DNA from: Verrucomicrobia bacterium UBA6015
GTDB taxonomy: Bacteria; Verrucomicrobiota; Kiritimatiellia; UBA8416
Reading direction: 5' to 3'
Length of the DNA: 33,110 bases
Assembly (NCBI GenBank): GCA_002428045.1
Contig: DIZZ01000272.1
Location: 1-33,110 of the forward strand
Within the stretch, counting starts at the first letter, position 1. The number at the start of each line of letters is the position of its first letter. This document shows positions 15,952 to 24,010 of the stretch, piece by piece. The translations under genes and the position numbers were made by a program. The notes under the pieces were generated by a model that was not told the origin of the DNA, did not search any database, and worked only from the letters and a program-made list of their open reading frames with translations.

Positions 15952-17211
15952 CTAGGGTTCCTTTTCCTCGGTCAGGCGGCCAAAACGCCGCAGACCGGGG
16001 AACATCCGTGCCCATGCCGCCACGACGAGGATCGCCCCGATCCCACCGCTCAGGACCGAGGCGACGGGGCCGAACGCATGCGCAACCAGCCCTGACTCGA
16101 ATCCGCCCAGTTCATTGGATGCCCCGATGAAGATCGAATTGACAGCCGATACCCGTCCGCGCAACTCGTTAGGGGTACGTAGTTGCACCAGCGTATGGCG
16201 CACCACCATGCTGACGTTGTCGAAGAAGCCCACCAGGAACAGCATGACGAACGAAAGCCAGAACGACCGGGAAAGGCCGAACACGATCGTGGCGACACCA
16301 AAGGCGGCAACGGCCAGCAGCAGGCTGCGACCTGCGCGCTGCAGCGGTGGGCGATGTGCCAGCAGCACGGCCATGCTCACCGACCCCAGGGCTGGCGCGG
16401 ACCTCAGGATGCCGAGCGCCTGCTCGGAGGCCAGCCCCCAGGGAGCCTCCAGGTAATCGCGTACAAAGATCGGCAGAAGGTATTCCGAGCCGCCCAGCAG
16501 CACGGCGAACATATCCATGGAAATCGTACCCAGGATCAGCTTCTGCCGCCACACGAATTGCAAGCCTTCGATCACCTGACGCACCATGCGCCCCGGCTGG
16601 CTCCGACGGTATGCGGGGATATGGATACTGAACAACACAACCGCGAAGGCTGCGGTTGTCAAGGCGCTGAAACCATAGGCTGCCGGTACGCGCCAAGCCA
16701 CCAACAGGCCACCGATCGCCGGACCGATCACCGAGGCCACATGATGCAGGGACGTCCGCCATTTGATGGCATTTTCAAGTGCCGCCGTTGGCACCAGTTG
16801 AGGAATCAGCGCCGACGCGGAGGGACCGCCCAGGCGATGAAAGGCCGCATCAAAGAAAAGCAGCAGGAACATCAGCGGGATCGAGCCCTCCACAGCACTG
16901 AACGCCATCAGGCCGATGGATGTCAAGGTGGTTCCTATCAAACCGATCAACATGATGCGCCGCCGGTCATAGACATCCGCCAGATAACCGGCGGGCAGGG
17001 TCAGCAACATCATCGGCAGTGCCTGGGTCAGCCCCACCAGCCCTAGCATCAAGGCCGAGTTCGTGCGGACATACATTTCCCAGCCAATCGCCACGCTTTG
17101 CGCCGCCGCACCGATCTGGATCAACAGGCCGCCGCAAAACAGGCGGCCAAATCCGGGGACGCGAAAGGCGGCATAGGGATCGTGGCGCACTGGACGGTCA
17201 GTCCCGTTCAC
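15952..17211 (-). CDS. MFS exporter (EntS-like)
   Basis: This 419-residue Major Facilitator Superfamily transporter has about twelve hydrophobic segments. The MFS loop 2-3 pattern appears as GYLADVYDRRR, and the resemblance is to the EntS/MFS_3 group of proton-driven exporters. It is encoded last in the long minus-strand gene run and starts with GTG at 17211, overlapping the panB stop (GTGA at 17208-17211), so its translation is coupled to panB. The substrate is unknown. Export of pantothenate is a possibility suggested only by the overlap, and EntS-type proteins more often export siderophores or drugs. Its 3' end faces the membrane-protein gene across 74 bases with no convincing terminator. 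Confidence 0.87.
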   Translation of the reverse strand: MNGTDRPVRHDPYAAFRVPGFGRLFCGGLLIQIGAAAQSVAIGWEMYVRTNSALMLGLVGLTQALPMMLLTLPAGYLADVYDRRRIMLIGLIGTTLTSIGLMAFSAVEGSIPLMFLLLFFDAAFHRLGGPSASALIPQLVPTAALENAIKWRTSLHHVASVIGPAIGGLLVAWRVPAAYGFSALTTAAFAVVLFSIHIPAYRRSQPGRMVRQVIEGLQFVWRQKLILGTISMDMFAVLLGGSEYLLPIFVRDYLEAPWGLASEQALGILRSAPALGSVSMAVLLAHRPPLQRAGRSLLLAVAAFGVATIVFGLSRSFWLSFVMLFLVGFFDNVSMVVRHTLVQLRTPNELRGRVSAVNSIFIGASNELGGFESGLVAHAFGPVASVLSGGIGAILVVAAWARMFPGLRRFGRLTEEKEP

Positions 17212-18017
17212 GCCTTGTCTCCACGCCTGGGGCTATGGGATGCATCGGGAAAACGCCCCGCCGCCACATCCTCCCGGTACGCCCGGAACGACTCGGTCAT
17301 CAGCGTCCCGACATCGGCATAGCGCTTGACAAAGGACGGCGACACGGCAGAATCGAAGCCAAGGATGTCGTGCGTCACCAGCACCTGGCCATCGCAATCG
17401 GCTCCGGCACCAATGCCGATCGTGGGAACCCCCACGGCAGCGGTCACTCGGGCGGCTACGTCGGCAGGCACACATTCGAGCACGATACCGAATACACCCG
17501 CCGCCTCCAACGCCTGCGCATCCGCCAGCAAGGCCTCCGCCGCCTCCGCCGACCGCCCCTGCATCTTATACCCGCCCATCGTGCGCACGCTCTGCGGCAT
17601 CAGGCCGATATGCCCAAGCACGGGAATGCCATTCTGGACCAGCCGTTGCACACAACTTGAACGGATGCGCCCCCCTTCGATCTTGACGGCATCCGCCCCC
17701 GCCTCCTGCAGGAAACGCCCCGCATTGGAAAGCGCCTGATCATCGGACACCTGGTAGGAGAGGAATGGCATGTCGGCCACCACCAGCGCGGTCTTCACCC
17801 CGCGAACCACGGCCGCCGTGTGATGCAGCATCACGTCCATCGTGGCAGGCAGCGTCGTCGTATGCCCCAGCAGGGTCATCGCCAGCGAATCGCCCACCAG
17901 CACCATATGGATGCCAGCGGCATCCAGCAGGCGAGCCATGGCAACATCGCCCGCCGTCAGGCAGGATATCTTCTCGCCCCCCTTACAGCCCTGTATCCGA
18001 GGTGCCGTCCATTTCAT
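17208..18017 (-). CDS. panB: 3-methyl-2-oxobutanoate hydroxymethyltransferase
   Basis: PanB transfers a hydroxymethyl group from methylenetetrahydrofolate to 2-oxoisovalerate, giving ketopantoate for pantothenate and coenzyme A. The 269-residue protein has the metal-binding VGDS (D43) and VADMPF (D82) and the later GHIGLMPQ and GIGAG motifs, all in family order. The ATG at 18017 overlaps the dapB stop (ATGA at 18014-18017) and gives the normal N-terminus. An in-frame ATG 57 bases upstream would give a 288-residue form with an unlikely extension inside dapB. Other pantothenate genes (panC, panD) are not in view. The residues SCLTAGD replace the more common VMLTAYD, a small deviation near the active site. 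Confidence 0.94.
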   Translation of the reverse strand: MKWTAPRIQGCKGGEKISCLTAGDVAMARLLDAAGIHMVLVGDSLAMTLLGHTTTLPATMDVMLHHTAAVVRGVKTALVVADMPFLSYQVSDDQALSNAGRFLQEAGADAVKIEGGRIRSSCVQRLVQNGIPVLGHIGLMPQSVRTMGGYKMQGRSAEAAEALLADAQALEAAGVFGIVLECVPADVAARVTAAVGVPTIGIGAGADCDGQVLVTHDILGFDSAVSPSFVKRYADVGTLMTESFRAYREDVAAGRFPDASHSPRRGDKA

Positions 18018-18823
18018 AGCTGCCGCAATCCCAGTACATCCTGCATGTCGTAGCAGCGCGGACGCTGCCGACATACCCAGCGGGCAGCATGCAGCGCCCC
18101 CAGCGCAAGGGAGTCCCGGCTCTTGATATGGTGCTTCAATTCGATACGTTCCCCGATGCCGTCAAACGCCACCGTGTGGTCTCCCAGCACTTCCCCTTCG
18201 CGGTGCGACCGGATCACAATCCGCCCTTCCGGGTAGGACTCCATCCGTCCCCCCTCGTCATGAAGATAAACCTTATCAAAGGCAACGCCAGCCCCCTCCG
18301 CCACCCGTTCACCAAGGCGCAGTGCCGTCCCGCTGGGGGCATCTGCCTTGTGGATATGGTGCGTTTCATCGATCACCACACGGTAGGACGAGCCAAGGGC
18401 TTGCGAGGCCTTCTGCGACATGGCAAAAAGCAGATTGACACCTAGGCTCATATTGGGCGCCCACATCACCGGGATCTTGTCGGCCGCCTTATGCACCGAC
18501 ATCGCTTCCTCATCGGTCAACCCCGTCGTCCCCAGGACCACGGCACGCCCCAGGCTTGCCGCCAGGGCCATGTTGCCGGGAACGACGCTATGATACGTGA
18601 AATCAATCAGCACATCGGCCTGTTCAAGCACGGCGGCCAGATTCGATGTTATGAGGACGCCTACCGGATCGACGCCTGCCACCGTGCCTGCATCCTGACC
18701 GAGCTGTGCATGCGCCGCCTGCTCGGTTGCACCCACCAGTTCAAGGTCCTTGAATTGACGCAGGCAGCGCACCAGCGCATGCCCCATCCTGCCAGCCGCG
18801 CCGGCAATCACCACGTTAATCAT
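18014..18823 (-). CDS. dapB: 4-hydroxy-tetrahydrodipicolinate reductase
   Basis: DapB reduces the DapA product with NAD(P)H in the route to diaminopimelate and lysine. The 269-residue protein has the dinucleotide-binding GAAGRMG at residues 8-14, the conserved VLGTTG, and the catalytic block ETHHIHKADAPSGTA with H155, H156 and K159 placed as in the family. The ATG at 18823 follows AAGGAAAA and begins directly at the first strand (MINVVIAG). The frame extends 33 bases further upstream but would then overlap dapA without reason. It starts ten bases after dapA and overlaps panB by four bases, forming a compact dapA-dapB-panB-MFS block. Confidence 0.95.
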   Translation of the reverse strand: MINVVIAGAAGRMGHALVRCLRQFKDLELVGATEQAAHAQLGQDAGTVAGVDPVGVLITSNLAAVLEQADVLIDFTYHSVVPGNMALAASLGRAVVLGTTGLTDEEAMSVHKAADKIPVMWAPNMSLGVNLLFAMSQKASQALGSSYRVVIDETHHIHKADAPSGTALRLGERVAEGAGVAFDKVYLHDEGGRMESYPEGRIVIRSHREGEVLGDHTVAFDGIGERIELKHHIKSRDSLALGALHAARWVCRQRPRCYDMQDVLGLRQL

Positions 18824-18833
18824 AATCTTTTCC

Positions 18834-19715
18834 TTAACAAATGCCTGACCCCTCAAGGGTCGCCTTCAAGGTTGCTGCGTTTGCCGCATCCATCTCGCAC
18901 AACGGCAAGCGGGTGACCTCCCGGCAAAGGCCCATCATCGCCATGGCGGCCTTGACCGGAACCGGATTGGTATCTAGGAACAAGTGTGTGAACAGCCGGT
19001 AATACAGCCGATGGATCTTGCGGGCCTCTTCCCAACGTCCGGCCAGCGCCGACTGCACCATCTCCGCCATGACTTTGGGAATGATGTTCGAGGCCACGCT
19101 GATCACGCCCACCGCCCCCACCGACATCATGGGCAGCGTCAACCCGTCATCACCGGAAAGCACGGCGATCTCACAGACGTCCAGGATCTGGCTGACGCGG
19201 TCCACACTGCCGCCCGCCTCCTTGACAGCCACCACCGAGGGATGCGCAGCGAGGCGGCGGATGGTATCAATCGATATTTCACGCGAGGTCCTGCCCGGTA
19301 CATTGTAAAGCACCACAGGCAACCCGAGGTCGGCTACGGTTGCGAAATGCCGGTAAAGCCCCTCCTGGCTCGGCTTATTGTAATAGGGCGTCACTTGCAG
19401 CGTGCCATCCGCACCGGCTTCCCTGGCACGACGGGTCAACTCAAGCGCCTCGGCGGTTGAATTGGCACCGGTCCCGGCAATGACCTTCATGCGCTCGCAG
19501 CAGCATCCGCGACCACAGGCCTCGATCACGCAGTCGATCACCCGGCTATGCTCCTCAACCGTCAGTGTGGGGCTCTCGCCCGTGGTTCCCACCGGGACAA
19601 TCCCGTCCACACCCGCCGCTGCCTGCCGGGCAACCAGTGCCTTCAGGCATCCGTAATCCACCGACCCATCCGCATTAAGGGGCGTCACAATCGCCGTATA
19701 TACACCTGTGAACAT
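18834..19715 (-). CDS. dapA: 4-hydroxy-tetrahydrodipicolinate synthase
   Basis: DapA condenses pyruvate with aspartate semialdehyde, the first committed step to lysine and diaminopimelate. The 293-residue TIM-barrel protein has the Schiff-base lysine K165 (in VVAVKEAGG), the catalytic Tyr in VVLYNVPGRT (Y137), and the GTTGESPTL substrate motif with T45. GGAGG lies seven bases before the ATG. An unusual feature is three adjacent cysteines in a loop near residue 71 (GRGCCCERM), where most family members are shorter; this could be a metal or redox site or neutral drift. The gene follows cobU by 52 bases and leads into dapB. Confidence 0.95.
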   Translation of the reverse strand: MFTGVYTAIVTPLNADGSVDYGCLKALVARQAAAGVDGIVPVGTTGESPTLTVEEHSRVIDCVIEACGRGCCCERMKVIAGTGANSTAEALELTRRAREAGADGTLQVTPYYNKPSQEGLYRHFATVADLGLPVVLYNVPGRTSREISIDTIRRLAAHPSVVAVKEAGGSVDRVSQILDVCEIAVLSGDDGLTLPMMSVGAVGVISVASNIIPKVMAEMVQSALAGRWEEARKIHRLYYRLFTHLFLDTNPVPVKAAMAMMGLCREVTRLPLCEMDAANAATLKATLEGSGIC

Positions 19716-19767
19716 AAAACAGCCTCCGTTCGTTTGCGGGATAGGCTACACAGAACCGACTCGAAAC

Positions 19768-20304
19768 TCAAGCCTGAATCCCGGACTTCAGCGTCAGCGG
19801 TAAGCCGCAGACCACCAGCACGACCTCATCGGCGGCGGCGGCCACCCGTTGATTCACCAGGCCTGCAAGGTCGCGGTATTCACGCGACATCGCATCGCCG
19901 GGAATGATCCCCAGGCCGACCTCGTTGGTCACCAGGATGATGTCCAGCGGCGGATCGGCCAGCAAGGCCAGCAGGTCATCCAGCTCGCCGGACTGTCCGT
20001 TGTGAACCCGTCCCTTGTACATGAGATTCCCCAGCCAGACGGTCAGGCAATCCACAATCACCACATCCGCCCGGCCCGCCAGCGAACGGATGCCATCCGC
20101 CAGCGCGACGGGCGCTTCGACCGTCTCGAATTGATTCCCTCGCTCGGCCTGGTGTTTTTCAATCCGGCGGCGCATCTCGTCGTCAAACGCCTCGGCGGTG
20201 GCCACAAAACCGCGCCGCGGATAGCCGGAAGCCCGCTGCAGTGCATAGCTGCTCTTGCCGCTGCGCCCTCCCCCAGTGACCAGCAATACCTTGGGCGAGG
20301 TCAC
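19768..20304 (-). CDS. cobU: Adenosylcobinamide kinase/guanylyltransferase
   Basis: This bifunctional enzyme phosphorylates adenosylcobinamide and then forms adenosyl-GDP-cobinamide, late in cobalamin synthesis or salvage. The 178-residue form has the P-loop GGGRSGKS at residues 11-18 and the conserved FDDEM followed by H51, the expected guanylylation histidine, then the late motif NEVGLGIIP. The GTG at 20304 was chosen because it overlaps the upstream stop (GTGA at 20301-20304) and begins just before the P-loop strand. No other cobalamin genes lie in the window, so the organism may only salvage corrinoids or keep the rest elsewhere. No cobalamin riboswitch is visible ahead of it. Confidence 0.93.
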   Translation of the reverse strand: MTSPKVLLVTGGGRSGKSSYALQRASGYPRRGFVATAEAFDDEMRRRIEKHQAERGNQFETVEAPVALADGIRSLAGRADVVIVDCLTVWLGNLMYKGRVHNGQSGELDDLLALLADPPLDIILVTNEVGLGIIPGDAMSREYRDLAGLVNQRVAAAADEVVLVVCGLPLTLKSGIQA

Positions 20305-21143
20305 TGAACCGGGGCTCCGGCTTCCCAGTTGCCGCTGCAAACATTCGTTGTGTTAAGATAGCTGACGCTTTCCACATGCCCATCGCAGAAGATCACGTTC
20401 GCCATGCCGTTATTTCCATGCAACTCGCCGATATACTCAACACCGGAATCTATGCTACCATCAATCGCACGCCCCCAGCGCTGAAAATATGTCGCCGCAT
20501 TCGTGCCTGCACCCCCCGGCGGAGAGGCATCGTCTCGTCCCCCGCCGATAAGGCTCATGCACTCTGTAAGCCCCACGTTTGCAAACCCTTGATCAGCAAA
20601 AAGAATGATTCGTGAAAGTCCATCGATGTCCTGATAGCTCGCCCCGCTGAGTTGCGAATTCATGCCATAGCTACGAACCATGTTGGCCTGATCTCCGTTC
20701 ATGGTTTCGCGGGCCACTTTCTGCATCGTCGGGCAGGCATAGACCGACTCATCGCCATTTTCCCCAAGATATTGAAACAGCGATCCATTCTGGATGCAAC
20801 CGATGCCATTGGTTCCCCACCAGTAGGCCTTCATGTTATCGTTGGTCATCGGATGCGCAGCGACCCAGCCGGTGACCCATCCCGCACCCACCCAGGTGCC
20901 AGCCTCATTTTTTGACCATTTCTTCGCACTGGAAGCTTGAGGCAACGTTCCCCCGCTCCCGTTGATGTACGACATGGCCGCCGTATGCAATTGCCGCAGG
21001 TTGCTGACGCATTTGGCGGAGCGCCCGCGTTCCTGGACCCGCCCCACCACGGGAAAGAGCATGGCCGAGAGCACCATGATCACGGCAATGACCACCAGTA
21101 GCTCGATCAATGTGAAACCGACGTGTCTAAGTTGATTTTTCAT
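20301..21143 (-). CDS. Prepilin-like secreted protein (type II pseudopilin N-terminus, FCDGHVE C-terminal motif)
   Basis: This 280-residue protein begins with a type IV prepilin signal: a short basic leader, the cleavage site G-FTLIE around residues 9-14, and a hydrophobic helix. The rest is a secreted domain rich in Gly, Asn and Ser. It ends with the FCDGHVESV motif of the large 'H-X9-DG' group, common in Planctomycetes, Lentisphaerota and Verrucomicrobia; here eleven rather than nine residues separate the His and Asp. Such proteins occur in many copies per genome and their role is not established. It lies in a run of metabolic genes, 19 bases after the cystathionine gamma-synthase-like gene, and its stop overlaps the cobU start. 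No strong ribosome-binding site precedes the ATG. Confidence 0.88.
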   Translation of the reverse strand: MKNQLRHVGFTLIELLVVIAVIMVLSAMLFPVVGRVQERGRSAKCVSNLRQLHTAAMSYINGSGGTLPQASSAKKWSKNEAGTWVGAGWVTGWVAAHPMTNDNMKAYWWGTNGIGCIQNGSLFQYLGENGDESVYACPTMQKVARETMNGDQANMVRSYGMNSQLSGASYQDIDGLSRIILFADQGFANVGLTECMSLIGGGRDDASPPGGAGTNAATYFQRWGRAIDGSIDSGVEYIGELHGNNGMANVIFCDGHVESVSYLNTTNVCSGNWEAGAPVQ

Positions 21144-21162
21144 GGACTAGAATCTACGCGGT

Positions 21163-22707
21163 TCAGCATGGGTTGTACAGTAAAAGATGCTGTAAATCAT
21201 TGTAATCTAATCCTTCCCCGTCGTCTGTCAACGGGGGTGGGGTGCATTGCGCTTTCTCAAACGCCTGGATCAGTTCGTCCACAGGTTCCAATCCCACCGA
21301 AATACGCAACAGTCCGGGATCGATGCCCTCGGCCTGCAGCCGCGCACGTCCTGACGCCGTCGTCACCAGATCGTAATGCGCCATGTAGACGTACGCCATG
21401 CACAGGGTGAACTCAGTCCCGAAGCTCGGCCCCTTGCACAATGCCAGTCCATCGTAAACCTGCTCCAGCGGCTTGTCGAAAACCACCGAGACCACGCCGC
21501 CATAACCGCCTGCCGGACGCCGCACCGCCTCATACGCCGACGACGACCCGGGTTGCCCCGCCCAATGCACCTGCCGGACGCCTGTCGCGGATCGAAAGTA
21601 ATCGACTAATGCTGCCGTATTGGCATTGATTCGTGCCATCCGTTCAGGATAGCCCTGGATGTGAAGCGCCAGTCGGCGCAGATCGCGTTCATACGGACGA
21701 CCCCCGCACACCGCCTCGCTTAATCGGGATCCCCATTCGGTCTGCGTATTGAAGACCACCGCCCCACCCATGACGTCGGCATGGCCGCTCGCGAACTTGG
21801 TTAAACTCTCGATCACGACATCCGCATACGGAAGCACGTCGACATTGACCGGCGTCGGCATCGAGATATCCACGATCAGCGGCAGACCATGGCGATGCGC
21901 CACCGCCCGCAATCGAACCAGGTCAGGCGTCTCCAGTAGCGGATTGGTCATGACTTCCGTAGTGATCCCCGCCACCTGTCCGCGATGTACAACAAGATAA
22001 GCGTCAAGGGCATCCACGCCAGAGACAGGGACGTGGACATGCCCGGCGGAAAACCGGTCGAGGATCGCCGTCGTATCGAGATAAAGCCAGCCCACCTGGA
22101 GCCATACGCGGCGTCCGGCCGCCTGCTGGAACCGGTTGATCTCATCAAACACGGCAAAATAGGCATTCATGCCCGAGGGATACAATCGCACCTGAGGCAG
22201 CGCAACCCCGTAAAGCCCGGCCAGCACGGTCCGGATCACCCGTGCCGGATCCTGCCCCTCAAACAAGGGTTCGTCCTGAAGATTACTAATAACCCCCTGC
22301 TGACCCAGGAAATCCTCGGCCTGGCGCGACGAGAGCATGCAACCGGTATGTTGCAGGAACCGTTGCGCCGAAAGAACCAGATCGGGATCCGAGGAGGGAA
22401 GAACGACAGCCCCGAACGGCAGCCCACCCAGCACCTCCAGCGATCGACCGACAAAACGCATCAGCCGTTCGGCGGCGGTCTGGTCATGCAGCGTAACCAC
22501 GAGGCCATCGACCGCGTAGCGTTCCCGCAGCAGGGCTTGTACCCGCTCCACGGTCCAGTGCTTCACGAAGCGCGGATATCCTGAACAGATATGGGCAAAG
22601 ACATCCGCCGACTTCTCCTCATACCCGATCACATCGCGCAGGGTCGGCAGACTCAGCGATACCGCATGCTCGCTGTCCGGAATCCGCTTTCCACAGGCCA
22701 GCGTCAC
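21163..22707 (-). CDS. Cystathionine gamma-synthase-like PLP enzyme with long N-terminal extension
   Basis: This 514-residue protein has a Cys/Met-metabolism PLP-dependent core from about residue 155 to the end. The PLP lysine is K304 (in ESLTKFASGHADVMGG), with D280 as the expected PLP-nitrogen partner (LIVD). Ahead of the core is an extension of about 150 residues (GYPRFVKHW and following) resembling that of the fungal-type cystathionine gamma-synthases; ordinary bacterial members are about 380-400 residues. It would use an O-acylhomoserine and cysteine, or a related substrate. Conserved core positions vary (YPSGMNAY where SSGMAA is typical), so substrate prediction is uncertain. The GTG start overlaps the preceding flavoprotein stop (GTGA at 22704-22707). 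Homoserine is made by hom elsewhere in the window. Confidence 0.83.
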   Translation of the reverse strand: MTLACGKRIPDSEHAVSLSLPTLRDVIGYEEKSADVFAHICSGYPRFVKHWTVERVQALLRERYAVDGLVVTLHDQTAAERLMRFVGRSLEVLGGLPFGAVVLPSSDPDLVLSAQRFLQHTGCMLSSRQAEDFLGQQGVISNLQDEPLFEGQDPARVIRTVLAGLYGVALPQVRLYPSGMNAYFAVFDEINRFQQAAGRRVWLQVGWLYLDTTAILDRFSAGHVHVPVSGVDALDAYLVVHRGQVAGITTEVMTNPLLETPDLVRLRAVAHRHGLPLIVDISMPTPVNVDVLPYADVVIESLTKFASGHADVMGGAVVFNTQTEWGSRLSEAVCGGRPYERDLRRLALHIQGYPERMARINANTAALVDYFRSATGVRQVHWAGQPGSSSAYEAVRRPAGGYGGVVSVVFDKPLEQVYDGLALCKGPSFGTEFTLCMAYVYMAHYDLVTTASGRARLQAEGIDPGLLRISVGLEPVDELIQAFEKAQCTPPPLTDDGEGLDYNDLQHLLLYNPC

Positions 22708-24002
22708 GCCCGCTCCCCCCGGCCCTCTCGCCTCGGCCCGCGGCCCTCGACCCGCGACCCCCGACCCTCGTAGCCTGGACGCCCGACACCCGACGTCCGA
22801 CGCCCATCATTGTCCTTTGACCAGCGACCTGTCGGCGGCGGCCTGCGGTCTGCGGTCTGCAGTCTGTAGCCTGCAATCTTCCCCCGACCCTCGACCCTCG
22901 ACCCTCTGCCCTCAACCCGCTCCCCTCTCTCCCCGCCCCTCCGCACCATTTCCTTCACCGCCAGCGTGGCAGTGGCGAACGCAGCCGTCAGGTTATAGCC
23001 TCCGGTCGGGCCGTCGATGTCGAGAACTTCCCCCGCAAAGAAGAGCCCCGGGTGCAGCGTGGACTCCATCGTCTCGGCCCGGACTGACCCCAGATCCACG
23101 CCCCCGACCGTGACCATGGCCTCCTTCAGCGGACGAGCCATCGCGGGATCAATGCGGAAGGGACGGGCATCGGGCGACGGCTGAATCTCCAGGATGGGCG
23201 CCTTGGCCTGCCGACGCGAAAGCAACCGGGTAGCATTCGAGATACAGCCACCGCCAAGCCCCCATCGCTCGCATTCCAGCAATCCCCGCGTCTCCCCCAA
23301 CCGGATCGCTCCATCAAAGACCCGCACCACGGCTTGCTTGAACTGTTCCCCGGCATGTCGCTGGAGCCATTCCCCAGCCCAGTCAATACCGACAAGTCCG
23401 GGACGGAATGGTTGCACCTTATGCCCCAACTCGACGGCCATACGCTGGCCATCGCCCACACTGCCGGTTTTCGGATAGCTGACTCCGCCCGTGGTGATCA
23501 GCACCTGCTGCGCAGCCACACTGAAGGCTGGCATCCGCACCATGAACCCGCCGCCCTCCAGCGGCTCGACCCGATCCACCGGCGATTGTGTGCAAAGGGC
23601 AACATTCTGCTCCCGCAACTGGTCCTGGAAACAGTGCACCACATCGGGCGCCCGTTCAGAGCGGGGAAACACCTTGCCATCGGAGGTCTGCATCAGCGGC
23701 AGTCCACGACGCTCGAACCAGCGCATCTGCAGCGTGGGCGGGAACAATTCCAAGGCCGGACGCAGAAAGACATCCAGCGGGGCACCGAAGTCGACCAGCA
23801 TCTGGGTGGCCTCCATCCGCGAGGTCAGATTGCAACGCCCGTTGCCGCACATCAGCAGCTTGCTGCCCACCCGATGCTTGCGCTCGACCAGCAGCACCCG
23901 CATCCCCTGCTCCCCCGCCTGACAGGCAGCCATCAGCCCGGCCGCCCCGCCGCCGATAATCACCAGTGGCGCATAGTCCTTTGAATCATTCATAATGTCC
24001 AT
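22704..24002 (-). CDS. BaiN/HI0933-family FAD-dependent oxidoreductase with repeat-derived C-terminal tail
   Basis: The first 352 or so residues form a flavoprotein of the HI0933/YhiN (BaiN) family. FAD binding is seen at VIIGGGAAGLMAA (about residues 14-26), and the family motifs GNGRCNLTS, TGGVSYPKTGSVGDG and GPTGGYNLTAAFATATLA follow. The natural end of the family is near LAVKEMV (about 352). After that come about 77 residues of low-complexity Arg/Gly/Glu-rich sequence translated from a heptanucleotide repeat, including GRGSRVEGRG twice. The tail is probably unstructured and recently acquired. The reaction of the family is uncertain; some members reduce double bonds in bile acids or similar substrates. 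The first ATG (24002) lies eight bases after purC; a second in-frame ATG at 23993 is equally plausible. Its stop overlaps the next start (GTGA). Confidence 0.87.
   Translation of the reverse strand: MDIMNDSKDYAPLVIIGGGAAGLMAACQAGEQGMRVLLVERKHRVGSKLLMCGNGRCNLTSRMEATQMLVDFGAPLDVFLRPALELFPPTLQMRWFERRGLPLMQTSDGKVFPRSERAPDVVHCFQDQLREQNVALCTQSPVDRVEPLEGGGFMVRMPAFSVAAQQVLITTGGVSYPKTGSVGDGQRMAVELGHKVQPFRPGLVGIDWAGEWLQRHAGEQFKQAVVRVFDGAIRLGETRGLLECERWGLGGGCISNATRLLSRRQAKAPILEIQPSPDARPFRIDPAMARPLKEAMVTVGGVDLGSVRAETMESTLHPGLFFAGEVLDIDGPTGGYNLTAAFATATLAVKEMVRRGGERGERVEGRGSRVEGRGKIAGYRLQTADRRPPPTGRWSKDNDGRRTSGVGRPGYEGRGSRVEGRGPRREGRGERA
22711..22945 (-). repeat. Degenerate heptanucleotide-phased repeat inside a coding region
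   Basis: This roughly 235-base tract is built from 7-base units. On the plus strand CGACCCT occurs three times in perfect register at 22885-22905 and CTGCGGT twice at 22843-22856, followed by CTGCAGT and CTGTAGC. Imperfect units (CGACCCG, CGACCCC, CCGACGT and others) fill the left part to 22711, with one register break near 22839. Because 7 is not a multiple of 3, three units give a seven-residue repeat in the protein (GRGSRVE, RLQTADR). The tract forms the last 77 or so codons of the flavoprotein gene and stops just before the next start codon. Its composition is unlike the flanking genes. Confidence 0.85.
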
Positions 24003-24010
24003 TCTTCATG

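Noticed and set aside
19716..20304. Cobalamin riboswitch near cobU
   Set aside because: cobU overlaps the upstream gene, leaving no leader, and no B12-box-like sequence was seen in the 52 bases after it.
22843..22905. CRISPR array
   Set aside because: Units are seven bases and contiguous, with no spacers and no cas genes.
22591..23113. Plus-strand reading frames across the repeat
   Set aside because: They are Pro/Arg/Ser-rich products of reading a GC-rich heptamer repeat and the antisense of the flavoprotein, with no family features.
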